The translations under genes and the position numbers were made by a program. Under the pieces are notes generated by a model, which had not been told where the DNA came from, did not search any database, and saw nothing but the letters and a program-made list of their open reading frames with translations. Positions 7,710 to 15,969 of a stretch of 64,000 nucleotides of DNA are shown piece by piece (position 1 is the first letter of the stretch; the number at the start of each line of letters is the position of its first letter). Source of the stretch: Acrocarpospora macrocephala (GTDB lineage Bacteria; Actinomycetota; Actinomycetes; Streptosporangiales; Streptosporangiaceae); contig NZ_BLAE01000023.1 in NCBI RefSeq assembly GCF_009687865.1, forward strand, positions 33,725-97,724. The letters run 5' to 3'.

Positions 7710-9272
7710 TTAAACTACCGCCGATTCCCGCTCCACGTCGGCGGCGTGGGCCGGGGCGTACTTCACGCTCTTGCCCGGCATCCAGCGAGCGACCACGAGC
7801 GCGCCGATCAGGGCGACCAGGGCCGAACCCGCCGCCGCCCAGTGAATGCCGGTCACGAACGCGTCGTTGGCCGCGTCCATCAGCGCCGCGCCCTGGGCGC
7901 CCATGCGCTCGGTCACGGCGGCGGCCCCGGCGATGGACTCGGTCACCGCGTGCGCGGCCTCCGGCGGCAGGCCGGTGACCTGGCCCTCCATGTTCCCCCG
8001 GTAGCTGGCCGAGAGCGCGGCGCCCAGCACGGCGATGCCGAGCGTGCCGCCGACCTGGCGGACCACGTTGCTCATCGAGGAGCCTACCCCGGCCTTCTCC
8101 CGCGGCAGCGCGTTCATGATCGCCGTGGTCGAGGTGGGCAGGATGTTGGCCATGGCCGCGCCCTGCACGAACCCGAGCACCAGCAGGATCCACAGCGGCG
8201 TGTCAGCCTCGGCGAACACGTATCCGGCCAGCGCGACGGCGATCACCAGCATCGAGACCGTGCCGACCACCTTGGCGCCGAACCGCTCCACCATCCGGGC
8301 GCTCTGCGGCGAGAACAGCAGCTGCGCCACCGCGAACGGCAGCACCAGCGCGCCCGACTCCAGCGGCGAGAAGCCGCGGACGATCTGCCAGTAGAACGCC
8401 AGGAAGAACAGCACGCCCATGGCCGCGAAGAACACCAGGCCGACGGTGATGATCGCGGTGGAGAAGCCCGCGTTGCGGAAGTTGCGCACGTCGAAGGCCG
8501 GGTGGTCGATGCGGCTCTCGTACCAGACGAAGGCGGCCAGGATGGCCAGGCCGATCGCGGACGGCACGATGACCGTGGCGTCGGCGGCGGTGCCCAGTTC
8601 GGTGATCCTGACGATGCCGTAGACCAGAGAGACCAGGCCCAGGATGGACAGCAGCACGCCGACCGGGTCGAGCGCGGCCTTGTGCGGGTCCTTGGAGTCG
8701 GGCACCAGCGAGGCGATCAGCACGATCGCGAGCAGCACGATCGGCACGTTGATCAGGAAGACCGAGCCCCACCAGAAGTGCTCGAGCAGCAGGCCGCCGG
8801 TGATCGGGCCGATCGCGACGGCGATGCCGACGCCGCCCGCCCAGACGCCGATCGCCCGGCCGCGCTCGTGGATCGGGAAGACGTTGGAGATGATCGCCAG
8901 GGTGGCGGGCATGATCGCCGCGCCGCCGATGCCCATCAGCGATCTGGCCACGATGAGCTGCATCGGATCCTGGGCGTACGCGCTGGCCAGCGAGGACAGG
9001 CCGAACAGGATCATGCCGATCAGCAGCATGCGCTTGCGGCCGTAGCGGTCGCCGAGCACGCCGAAGGTGAACAGCAGCCCGGCGAACACGAGCGTGTAGG
9101 AGTTCATGGCCCACTCCAGCTCGCTCTGGGTGGCGCCCAGGCCGTGGACCGGGTCGGCGATCGTCTTGATCGCCACGTTCAGGATGGTGTTGTCGAGCAC
9201 CACCGCGAGCAGGCTGAACACCATCACGCCGAGGATCTGCCAGCGGCGCGGGTGACCAGTGTCTGGTTCCAC
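7710..9272 (-). CDS. DHA2-family (EmrB/QacA-type) MFS multidrug transporter
   Basis: 520 residues from the GTG at 9272, which is preceded by a run of G. There are about 14 hydrophobic segments. Seen are the motif C-like AVVLDNTILNVAIKTI near the N-terminus, the loop 2-3 motif GVLGDRYGRKRML, and the WAGGVGIAVAIGPITGG stretch of drug:H+ antiporter-2 proteins. The C-terminus is hydrophilic. The TetR gene begins 29 bases downstream, and an array of repressor half-sites precedes the start. It probably exports a toxic or self-made compound; the substrate cannot be told. Confidence 0.9.
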   Translation of the reverse strand: MEPDTGHPRRWQILGVMVFSLLAVVLDNTILNVAIKTIADPVHGLGATQSELEWAMNSYTLVFAGLLFTFGVLGDRYGRKRMLLIGMILFGLSSLASAYAQDPMQLIVARSLMGIGGAAIMPATLAIISNVFPIHERGRAIGVWAGGVGIAVAIGPITGGLLLEHFWWGSVFLINVPIVLLAIVLIASLVPDSKDPHKAALDPVGVLLSILGLVSLVYGIVRITELGTAADATVIVPSAIGLAILAAFVWYESRIDHPAFDVRNFRNAGFSTAIITVGLVFFAAMGVLFFLAFYWQIVRGFSPLESGALVLPFAVAQLLFSPQSARMVERFGAKVVGTVSMLVIAVALAGYVFAEADTPLWILLVLGFVQGAAMANILPTSTTAIMNALPREKAGVGSSMSNVVRQVGGTLGIAVLGAALSASYRGNMEGQVTGLPPEAAHAVTESIAGAAAVTERMGAQGAALMDAANDAFVTGIHWAAAGSALVALIGALVVARWMPGKSVKYAPAHAADVERESAVV

Positions 9273-9286
9273 GATTTCCCCCCAAT

Positions 9287-9340
9287 TACGATACGATCTA
9301 GTTTCGCAACGACACCGTATCGTATGATCTTTACGATACG
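9287..9340. promoter_or_regulatory. array of three TACGATACG half-sites, probable TetR operator
   Basis: TACGATACG occurs at 9287-9295 and 9332-9340, and its complement CGTATCGTA at 9316-9324. The last two make an inverted repeat with a 7-base spacer. The array lies immediately upstream of the DHA2 transporter start (9272, minus strand), where a repressor would block transcription. The unusually AT-rich composition supports a regulatory role. Binding by the TetR at 7075-7680 is inferred. Confidence 0.6.
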
Positions 9341-9386
9341 CAACGGTTCCGTAAAGCAATCTTCAAGGGCAGGGCATTCCCCTAGA

Positions 9387-10568
9387 TCAGACAAGCACCG
9401 GCTTGGGCGCCTTTCGCCAGATCGGAGCGGCCGCGGCGACCACGGCCAGGCCGATCAGGCCGGCCCCGGCGAACGCCCAGGCCGGACCGGCCCCGTCGAT
9501 GATGGCTCCGGCGATCGGGCCCGCGACGGCGATGCCGATGGTCAGGAAGGTGCCGTGCAGGCCCATCACCTCGCCGCGCACCGCCGTGGGCGCCCACCTG
9601 TTGACCATGTTGACGGTGGCGGACTGGGAGGGCGCGCAGAGCAGGCCGCTGGGGATGAGCGCCAGGCAGAGCCACCACCAGCCGCCGCCCACCAGCCCGA
9701 CCGGAATGGTCAGCGCGCTGAGCACGGCGATCATGGCCAGGGGTGAGAAGCCGCGCGAAAGGCCGCCGTAGACGAACCCGCCGACCAGAGAGGAGAGGCA
9801 CCAGATGCTGATGACCGGGCCGATCCACCCGGTGGCGCCGCTGTCCTCCAGCGTCGCCACGATGGCCAGGTCGGTGGCGGTCAGCACGAAACAGAGCGTG
9901 GACCCCATCGCGAGCACGGTGAGCAGCCGGGGCGTCAGCCACTGCCGCCGGGGAATGTGCTCGCCGGTCTCGGCCGCGAGTTCGGCGGCCGACCGGGTGG
10001 GCGGGTTCAGCGCGAATAAGGCGAGACCCGAGCAGAGGAAGCCGACACCGATCACCGCCATCGCGGTGGTGCTGGACAGCGCGCTCACCCCGGCGGCCGC
10101 CACCGCCGGGCCGATCATGAACGACGTCTCGGTGGCCATCGAGTCCAGCGCGAACCCGGTCCGATGGCTCTCGGCGGGCACCATCGCCGCCAGGCACTGC
10201 CGGATCACCCCGAACACCGGCAACATCAGCAGCCCGCTCACTCCCGCCAGGACCAGCAACGCCGGGTACGGCAACGCCCACGCGGTCACCCAGAACAGGA
10301 ACTGCGCCAGCATGGTGACCACCACCACCGGCCGCACCCCGCGCCGGTCGATGAACCGGCCCGTGATGGGCGAGCCGAGCGCCATGCCGATCGTGGCCGA
10401 GGCGCCGACCAAGCCGGCCTGGGTCCAGGTCATCCCGAGCGACTTCACCGTGTGCAACGTCAGCACCAGGCTGGTGGCCGTGTGGGGGATCCGGGCGAGG
10501 AGCCCGACGAGGAGCAGGTTCCGCACGCCGGGCTCGGCCAGGACCCGGCGGTAAGGTTCAATTTCCAT
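9387..10568 (-). CDS. MFS transporter
   Basis: 393 residues with 12 predicted hydrophobic segments and a recognisable loop 2-3 motif (GSPITGRFIDRRGVRP). Reading starts at the ATG at 10568; GGAGG lies 12 bases upstream, slightly distant. The N-terminus YRRVLAEPGVRNLLLVGLL is typical of a group of actinobacterial MFS proteins of unknown substrate. It stands alone between the DHA2 exporter's control region and panB. Confidence 0.83.
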   Translation of the reverse strand: MEIEPYRRVLAEPGVRNLLLVGLLARIPHTATSLVLTLHTVKSLGMTWTQAGLVGASATIGMALGSPITGRFIDRRGVRPVVVVTMLAQFLFWVTAWALPYPALLVLAGVSGLLMLPVFGVIRQCLAAMVPAESHRTGFALDSMATETSFMIGPAVAAAGVSALSSTTAMAVIGVGFLCSGLALFALNPPTRSAAELAAETGEHIPRRQWLTPRLLTVLAMGSTLCFVLTATDLAIVATLEDSGATGWIGPVISIWCLSSLVGGFVYGGLSRGFSPLAMIAVLSALTIPVGLVGGGWWWLCLALIPSGLLCAPSQSATVNMVNRWAPTAVRGEVMGLHGTFLTIGIAVAGPIAGAIIDGAGPAWAFAGAGLIGLAVVAAAAPIWRKAPKPVLV

Positions 10569-10727
10569 TTTTGCGACTTACCTCCGCATGGCATTGTGCC
10601 GTGCGGCACCGACAGGTTCGCCACTGGATTACTGGGGTGGCGTGGGGTGTTCCCCGCTGGTGACGGCATGCAATGATCTGACTGTCCGGGGACGCCACTG
10701 GGGCGCCACGAGACCATGGAGGTAGCC

Positions 10728-11567
10728 ATGTCCTCTGCTAGTTCTGTAAGCGCGCTCTATGGCGGTAACGCCGGGCGCAGGGTCACCGTCCGCGATATCG
10801 GCGCCGCCAAGGCGCGGCGCGAACGCTGGCCGATGGTCACCGCGTACGACGCGATGACCGCGCGGGTCTTCGACGAGGCGGGCATCCCCGTCATGCTCGT
10901 CGGCGACTCGGCCGCGATGGTGGTCTTCGGTTACGACTCGACGCTCCCGGTGACCGTCGACGACCTCATCTCCCTCACGGCCGCCGTCGTCCGGGGTTCG
11001 TCCCGGGCCATGGTCGTGGCCGACCTCCCGTTCGGCTCCTACCAGGCCTCACCCCAGCAGGCCCTGGAGTCGGCGACCCGGTTCATGAAGGAAGCCGGAG
11101 CCCACGCCGTCAAACTGGAGGGCGGCACCCGGGTTCTCCCCCAGATCGAAACCCTCGTCTCGGCCGGCATCCCCGTCATGGGCCACCTCGGCCTCACCCC
11201 CCAGTCGGTGAACGTCTTCGGTGGGTATCGCGTGCAGGGCCGTGGCCAGTCCGGTGAGGAACTCATGGCCGACGCCAAGGCCCTCGAGCACGCGGGCGCT
11301 TTCTCCCTCGTCCTCGAATGTGTCCCCACCGACCTGGCCAACCGTGTCACCGCCGCCCTCTCCATCCCCACCATCGGGATCGGCGCGGGCCCGGGCACGG
11401 ACGCGCAGGTCCTCGTCTGGCAGGACCTCATGGGCCTGACCGAGCACCCCGCGAAGTTCGTCAAGAAGTACTCGGACCTGGCGGGCGAGATGCACCGCGC
11501 GGTCCGAACCTTCGCCGACGAGGTCGTCAACGGCGCGTTCCCCACCGCCGAGCACAGCTACAGCTGA
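10728..11567 (+). CDS. panB: 3-methyl-2-oxobutanoate hydroxymethyltransferase
   Basis: 279 residues. PanB transfers a hydroxymethyl group from 5,10-methylene-tetrahydrofolate to 2-oxoisovalerate, giving ketopantoate in pantothenate/CoA synthesis. Visible signatures are MVTAYDAMTARVFDEAGI, LVGDSAAMVVFGYDSTLPVT (metal-binding Asp), ADLPFGSYQ, AVKLEGG, PVMGHLGLTPQSVN and TIGIGAGPGTDAQVLVWQD. The ATG at 10728 follows GGAGG by five bases; an ATG at 10716 precedes that site. It is monocistronic, followed by a strong hairpin terminator. No other pantothenate genes are in the window. Confidence 0.96.
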   Translation: MSSASSVSALYGGNAGRRVTVRDIGAAKARRERWPMVTAYDAMTARVFDEAGIPVMLVGDSAAMVVFGYDSTLPVTVDDLISLTAAVVRGSSRAMVVADLPFGSYQASPQQALESATRFMKEAGAHAVKLEGGTRVLPQIETLVSAGIPVMGHLGLTPQSVNVFGGYRVQGRGQSGEELMADAKALEHAGAFSLVLECVPTDLANRVTAALSIPTIGIGAGPGTDAQVLVWQDLMGLTEHPAKFVKKYSDLAGEMHRAVRTFADEVVNGAFPTAEHSYS

Positions 11568-11575
11568 CAAGCAGC

Positions 11576-11606
11576 GCCGTGGCCCGGAACACCTCTGGGC
11601 CACGGC
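11576..11606. terminator. bidirectional hairpin terminator between panB and hydrolase
   Basis: A perfect 10-base-pair stem GCCGTGGCCC (11576-11585) / GGGCCACGGC (11597-11606) with an 11-base loop fills the gap between two convergent genes. It ends exactly at the stop codon of the minus-strand gene. There is no T-run, as is common for actinomycete terminators. Confidence 0.7.
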
Positions 11607-12287
11607 CTACTGCGACGCGCCGATCAGCCACTCCGCGATCTCGTCCGGGGCGACGACCTGATGGAGGTGCTCGCCCGGGATGCGCGTGACCGGCCACCCA
11701 CGCTCGTCGGCCTCCTTGGCGGCCCTCGCGTAGGGCTCGCCGAACCACAGGTACGCGCCGCGCACATGATCCCACTTGGCCGGTACGGGAATCTCCTGGT
11801 CGTAATACGCCAGCGGAAGCCGCGGCTGTTCGGCGACGATCTGACGGCGAGCCGCCTCATCGGGCACCAGTTCGGCGACCGCCTCTTCAGGCCACCAGTC
11901 GGTCCAGCGCGGCAGGATGCCGTCCGGATCGGCCATCGAACCGAGGAAGACCAGGTGCTCCGGCTCGGCCGCCCGGGTGGAGCCGGTCCGGGGCGGCAGG
12001 GCCGCGTCCACGAACAGGCAGATCGTGATCTGCCCGCGCAGGGCCTCCACCACCAGCGGCACGAACAGGCCCGCGTTGCTGTGCGCCACGATCGCCAGCG
12101 GCCCGAGCGGCGCCGAGGCCACCACCTCGTCCACCACCCTCGGCCAGTACGGCGGAGCCCCTACCCCGACATCCACCAGCGAGGGCACGACCGCCGCCCG
12201 CCCCCGGGCCCGTAACGCGGCGGCGACCGGCGTCCACGTCGAAGGCCCGACGGAGGGACTGTGCACCAGCACGAAGGTCGCGTCCAT
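11607..12287 (-). CDS. alpha/beta-fold hydrolase
   Basis: 226 residues from the ATG at 12287, chosen because the fold begins there (MDATFVLVHSPSVGPSTW). The nucleophile elbow reads AHSNAG rather than GHSxG. A candidate acid is the Asp in LFVDAAL, and the histidine is in EHLHQV near the C-terminus. These features give a cytoplasmic hydrolase of the large alpha/beta family; the substrate cannot be predicted. The upstream region to the cyclophilin gene (12288-12425) is divergent and may hold both promoters. Confidence 0.75.
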   Translation of the reverse strand: MDATFVLVHSPSVGPSTWTPVAAALRARGRAAVVPSLVDVGVGAPPYWPRVVDEVVASAPLGPLAIVAHSNAGLFVPLVVEALRGQITICLFVDAALPPRTGSTRAAEPEHLVFLGSMADPDGILPRWTDWWPEEAVAELVPDEAARRQIVAEQPRLPLAYYDQEIPVPAKWDHVRGAYLWFGEPYARAAKEADERGWPVTRIPGEHLHQVVAPDEIAEWLIGASQ

Positions 12288-12398
12288 TACCCCAGCATTC
12301 ACCCGAGATCGTCCCTCTAGCGCGGACATCCTCTTAGCGCGAACGGCTTACACGGAACGAACAAGATCACCGCTAGCGTTGCGCACCGAATTGGCTAC

Positions 12399-12407
12399 GT
12401 ATCGTAT
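12399..12407 (+). promoter_or_regulatory. isolated CGTATCGTA half-site upstream of cyclophilin gene
   Basis: The nonamer CGTATCGTA is identical to the half-site array before the DHA2 transporter (9287-9340). Here it lies 18 bases upstream of the GTG at 12426, close to where a -10 would sit. Only one half-site is visible, so function is uncertain. Confidence 0.25.
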
Positions 12408-12425
12408 AAGCGGAAGGTAAAATCC

Positions 12426-13247
12426 GTGTTTGACAGCAAGCGCTTAGCCGTCCTCGGCCTGGGTCTGATTCTGGCGCTCGTGACCGCCTGCAGCGGCTCC
12501 GACGCGACCGCCCCGGTCGCGGCCGAGTCCGGCGCTCCCTCATCGCTGCCCCCCTCGGCGGTCCCCTCCGCGGTCCCGTCGGAGATCCAGGAGGCGAGCC
12601 CCGCGCCGCCGGTCAACCCGGCCAAGGCCACCTGCGACTACCGCAAGGACGACACCGGCAGCCCGGAGCGCTTCGTCGGCTTCCCGCCCAAGAAGCCCAC
12701 CAAGGCCGCGTTGAACGCCAAGACCATGACGATGCGCACCAACCACGGGGACATCGTGATCGAGCTCACCCAGAACACGCCGTGCACGGTGAACTCCTTC
12801 GCGTTCCTGGCCGGCAAGAAGTACTTCGACAACACCGTCTGCCATCGCCTGGTCACCGCCGAGACCAACGGCGTGGACATGCTCCAGTGCGGCGATCCGC
12901 AGGCCAAGGGCGACGGGAAGAACCCGACCGACGGCACCGGCGGGCCCGGCTACCTGTTCCCGGATGAGAACCTCGGCCCGCAGTACGTGCGCGGCGTGGT
13001 CTTCATGGCGCAGGGCGGGGACGCGGCCAACTCCAACGGCAGCCAGTTCGCGATCTCCACCGCCAATGAGACCGCGCAGCTGCCCGCCGCCTACACGCCC
13101 TTCGGCGTGGTCGTGAAGGGCATGGAAATCGTTGACAAGATCGTCGCCGGGGGCGTGCAGACCACCCAGAGCGACATCCTCAGCGACGACGGCGGCTCCA
13201 ACGCGCCGAAGATCCCCGTCAAGATCAAGACGATCGTGCTCGCGTAG
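12426..13247 (+). CDS. peptidyl-prolyl cis-trans isomerase (cyclophilin), lipoprotein
   Basis: 273 residues. The N-terminus has a positively charged start, a hydrophobic core and a lipobox (LVTAC, Cys about 22), followed by a Ser/Pro/Ala-rich linker. It is therefore an outward-facing lipoprotein. The cyclophilin domain fills about residues 95-270, with VCHRLV (catalytic Arg), MAQGGDAANSNGSQF and FGVVVKGMEIVDKI. The GTG start follows GGAAGG by a normal distance. It probably helps fold exported proteins. One TTA codon lies at residue 7. Confidence 0.9.
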   Translation: MFDSKRLAVLGLGLILALVTACSGSDATAPVAAESGAPSSLPPSAVPSAVPSEIQEASPAPPVNPAKATCDYRKDDTGSPERFVGFPPKKPTKAALNAKTMTMRTNHGDIVIELTQNTPCTVNSFAFLAGKKYFDNTVCHRLVTAETNGVDMLQCGDPQAKGDGKNPTDGTGGPGYLFPDENLGPQYVRGVVFMAQGGDAANSNGSQFAISTANETAQLPAAYTPFGVVVKGMEIVDKIVAGGVQTTQSDILSDDGGSNAPKIPVKIKTIVLA

Positions 13248-13250
13248 CGC

Positions 13251-14696
13251 TTACACCACCAAAGGGTGGAGCGAGGCGCGGCGGCGGGTGCCGTCGTACT
13301 CGGCCCAGGCGGCGGCGAGCCGGGTGACCGATTCGGTGAGTTCGGCCTCCGGGTGCACGAACGGCAGCCGGAGGCGGTCCACGTGCTCGCCCGCCGGGTC
13401 GAAGGACGGGCCCGGCGGGACGGCGACGCCGTGGCGGGCCGTCAGCTGGGCGAAGGCGCCGGCGTCGCCGCGCGGGAGCCGTACCCACAGGGTCTGGCCG
13501 CCCAGGGCGGGCTGGTGGGACCAGGTGGGGAGCTGAGCGGCGAGCTGGGTGCGCAGGTGGTCGTGGCGGTGTTTGAGGGTGGCCACGCGGGCTTGGCGTA
13601 TCTCGTCCAGGTCCCTCAGGAGGGCGACGGCGGCGAGTTGGGCGAGGACATCGCCGCCCAGGTCGTGGATGGCGCGCAGGCGGGCCAGCCGGGAGATCAC
13701 GGGGGTGGCGGCGCGAATCCAGCCGACCCGGATGCCACCCCAGATCAGCTTGCTGAGGGAAGCGACGGTGATGAGCTGCTCGCCCTTCGCGTACGCGGCG
13801 AGGGGGAGGGGCAGCTCGCCGTCGAAGCAGAGCTCGGCGGGGACCTCGTCGTCGATCACCGGGACGTCGGCGCCGGCCGCCCATCCGGCCAGGCGGCGCC
13901 GGGCCAGCGGGGGCATGATCAGGCCGGTCGGGTTGTGAGCGGTCGGGATCACGTACGCGAGGGCGGGCTTGCCCACCTCCGGCTCGCGCGGGGACAGCAC
14001 GCCCCGGTCGTGGGCTTCGGCCAGGTCGCAGGGGGAGAGCAAGGCCCCGGCGTCGCGGAAGATCTCGATGGCGCTCGGGTAGGTCGGGCTTTCGATCCTG
14101 ACCGTGTCCCCCGGCGCCACCAGCAGCGCGGTGATCAACGAGATGGCCTGCTGGCCGCCGTTGGTGACCAGGATCTGGTCCGGGCCGGTGGGCAGGCCGC
14201 GGCGGCTGTAGTACGCCGCCAGCGCCCGCCGCAGATCCGGATATCCAGCCGGATGGTAGCCAATATCGTGGCGGACCCCGCTTAACCGCGCGATCGCCTC
14301 CTGGTACGCCTCGATCAGCTCCGGCGGCGGCTCGATCGGCGCGGCGCAGGTCAGCAGCGTCACCCCGTCCGGCGGGTCGAGCACGTGCAGCAGCAGCGGG
14401 TTCGACACCCCGTCCGCCGCCCGGGTGGCGGGCAGCTCCGCCTCGGCGACCCTGGTTCCGCTGCCCTGCCGCCGGATCAGCCGCCCTTCCTGCTGCAGCA
14501 GGTCGTAGGCCGCCACGACCGTCCCCCGGCCGACCGCCAGCCGCCGCGCCAGCACCCGGTCGGGGGGCAACGCCGACCCCGGCGGCAGCAGCCCGTCGTC
14601 GATCAGCGCCCGGAGCCGGATCGCGAGCAGCAGATACAGCGGCCCCCGCCCGGACGCCCAGCGCCCCAGCCACCCGACGATCCGCTCGACGTCCAT
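13251..14696 (-). CDS. MocR-type regulator (GntR winged helix fused to aminotransferase-like domain)
   Basis: 481 residues. The N-terminal GntR winged helix covers about residues 15-85 (PLYLLLAIRLRALIDDGLLP, ALPPDRVLARRLAVGRGTVV). The remainder is a fold-type I aminotransferase-like PLP domain with NPTGLI and a lysine in SLSKLIWGG. The ATG at 14696 has GGGGAG eight bases upstream; the ATG at 14714 has none. It diverges from a cystathionine lyase-like gene across an intergenic region with three ATTGGT-type half-sites. MocR proteins commonly regulate a divergent neighbour using PLP or an amino-acid aldimine as signal. Here that would be sulfur amino-acid catabolism (inference). Confidence 0.9.
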   Translation of the reverse strand: MDVERIVGWLGRWASGRGPLYLLLAIRLRALIDDGLLPPGSALPPDRVLARRLAVGRGTVVAAYDLLQQEGRLIRRQGSGTRVAEAELPATRAADGVSNPLLLHVLDPPDGVTLLTCAAPIEPPPELIEAYQEAIARLSGVRHDIGYHPAGYPDLRRALAAYYSRRGLPTGPDQILVTNGGQQAISLITALLVAPGDTVRIESPTYPSAIEIFRDAGALLSPCDLAEAHDRGVLSPREPEVGKPALAYVIPTAHNPTGLIMPPLARRRLAGWAAGADVPVIDDEVPAELCFDGELPLPLAAYAKGEQLITVASLSKLIWGGIRVGWIRAATPVISRLARLRAIHDLGGDVLAQLAAVALLRDLDEIRQARVATLKHRHDHLRTQLAAQLPTWSHQPALGGQTLWVRLPRGDAGAFAQLTARHGVAVPPGPSFDPAGEHVDRLRLPFVHPEAELTESVTRLAAAWAEYDGTRRRASLHPLVV

Positions 14697-14712
14697 CCAC
14701 GCACTCCCCTTC

Positions 14713-14750
14713 ATTGGTTCGAGAAGCGGACCAATTCGGAGCCATTGGAT
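14713..14750. promoter_or_regulatory. ATTGGT half-site cluster, probable MocR operator
   Basis: ATTGGT (14713-14718), ACCAAT (14730-14735) and ATTGGA (14744-14749) lie between the MocR gene and the divergent lyase gene. The first two form an inverted repeat and the first and third are direct. MocR regulators often bind mixed direct and inverted half-sites. The ligand and contacts are not known. Confidence 0.5.
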
Positions 14751-14787
14751 CTGACATCGGACGGGGTTTCAAGTAATCCTTGGCGTT

Positions 14788-15960
14788 ATGAGTGCTTTTC
14801 GACCGGAAACGCGGCTTGTTCACCTGCCGAAGCCGGTGCTGACCGGAAGTTCGCCGATCTCAGTGCCGATCTACCAGACCTCGGGATTCGAGTTCGAGGA
14901 TCCCGCGGTGTTCGCGGACGGGATGACCCGCCCGGACGGCGCGTTCGTCTACGCGCGGTACTCCAACCCGACCGTACGGTCCCTGGAGGACGCCGTCGCC
15001 GGCCTCGAAGGAGGCGTGGCGGCGGTGGCCGCGGCCTCCGGGATGGGCGCGATCAACATGGTGCTGCTCGGGTTACTGCAGCCGGGCGACCACGTCATCG
15101 CGCAGCACGCGCTCTACGGCGGCACCGCGCACATGCTCGACGATCTCGTCGAGCGGTTCGGCATCCAGGTCAGCTACGTGCCGGAACACGACCCGGCGGC
15201 GGTCCGCGCGGCCATCCGGCCGCGGACCAAGCTGCTCTACCTGGAGACCATCGCCAACCCGATGACCCAGGTCGCGGACCTGCCCGCGATGTGCGCCGCC
15301 GCGCGCGAGGCGGGCATCCTCACGGCGGTGGACAACACCTTCGCCTCGCCGATCCTGTGCCGCCCGATCGAGCACGGCGCCGACATCGTCCTGCACTCGA
15401 CCACCAAGTACCTGGGCGGCCACGCCGACATCATCGGCGGCCTGGCGGTCTTCGCCGACGACGCGCTCTACCGGAAGATCTGGTCCTACGCCTGCACGCT
15501 CGGCGCCACCCCCGACCCGTTCGCGGCCTGGCTGACCCTGCGCGGCATGCAGACGCTCGCGCTGCGGATGGAACGCCACTGCGCCAACGCCCGCGTGCTG
15601 GCCACCCGCCTGGCCGGGCACCCGGCGGTCGCCGCCGTGCACTGGCCCGGCCTGGCGAGCCACCCCTCCCACGAGATCGCCGCCAAGCTCCTCCCCGACT
15701 TCAGCGGCGTGCTCTCCTTCGACCTGCTCGGCGGGCGCGCGGCCGGGGAGAAATTCATGAGCTCGGTACGGCTCGCGCTTCTCGCCCCTTCCCTGGGCGG
15801 GGTCGAAACCCTGATCCTCCACCCCGCCAGCACCTCCCACCGCCACCTGGACGAGGAGCAGTTGGCCCAGGCGGGGATCGGCGCGGGAACCGTCCGCGTG
15901 GCGGTCGGCATCGAGCACGCCGAGGACCTCTGGGCCGACATCGCGCAAGCCCTGGACTAG
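14788..15960 (+). CDS. trans-sulfuration family PLP enzyme (cystathionine gamma-lyase/synthase-like)
   Basis: 390 residues of the Cys/Met-metabolism PLP family. Seen are YARYSNPTVRSLEDAVAGLE, the phosphate-binding ASGMGAINMVLL, VDNTFASPI and the PLP lysine in HSTTKYLGGHAD. The position where typical methionine gamma-lyases carry a catalytic Cys (YGCT) reads YGGT. That favours cystathionine lyase/synthase or a relaxed C-S lyase over a classical methionine gamma-lyase. It diverges from a MocR regulator, and the next gene is a Ser/Thr dehydratase nine bases downstream. A pathway making and consuming 2-oxoacids from sulfur amino acids is plausible. It contains one TTA codon. Confidence 0.85.
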   Translation: MSAFRPETRLVHLPKPVLTGSSPISVPIYQTSGFEFEDPAVFADGMTRPDGAFVYARYSNPTVRSLEDAVAGLEGGVAAVAAASGMGAINMVLLGLLQPGDHVIAQHALYGGTAHMLDDLVERFGIQVSYVPEHDPAAVRAAIRPRTKLLYLETIANPMTQVADLPAMCAAAREAGILTAVDNTFASPILCRPIEHGADIVLHSTTKYLGGHADIIGGLAVFADDALYRKIWSYACTLGATPDPFAAWLTLRGMQTLALRMERHCANARVLATRLAGHPAVAAVHWPGLASHPSHEIAAKLLPDFSGVLSFDLLGGRAAGEKFMSSVRLALLAPSLGGVETLILHPASTSHRHLDEEQLAQAGIGAGTVRVAVGIEHAEDLWADIAQALD

Positions 15961-15963
15961 AGT
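15958..15963 (+). promoter_or_regulatory. leaderless -10 (TAGAGT) of the dehydratase gene
   Basis: TAGAGT spans the stop codon of the upstream lyase gene. It ends seven bases before the ATG at 15970, with no ribosome-binding site between. The dehydratase could therefore be made from its own leaderless transcript as well as by read-through. Confidence 0.45.
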
Positions 15964-15969
15964 TCCCCG

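Noticed and set aside
14788..15960. Naming the PLP enzyme methionine gamma-lyase
   Set aside because: The Cys of the YGCT motif is replaced by Gly, so the narrower name is not supported.
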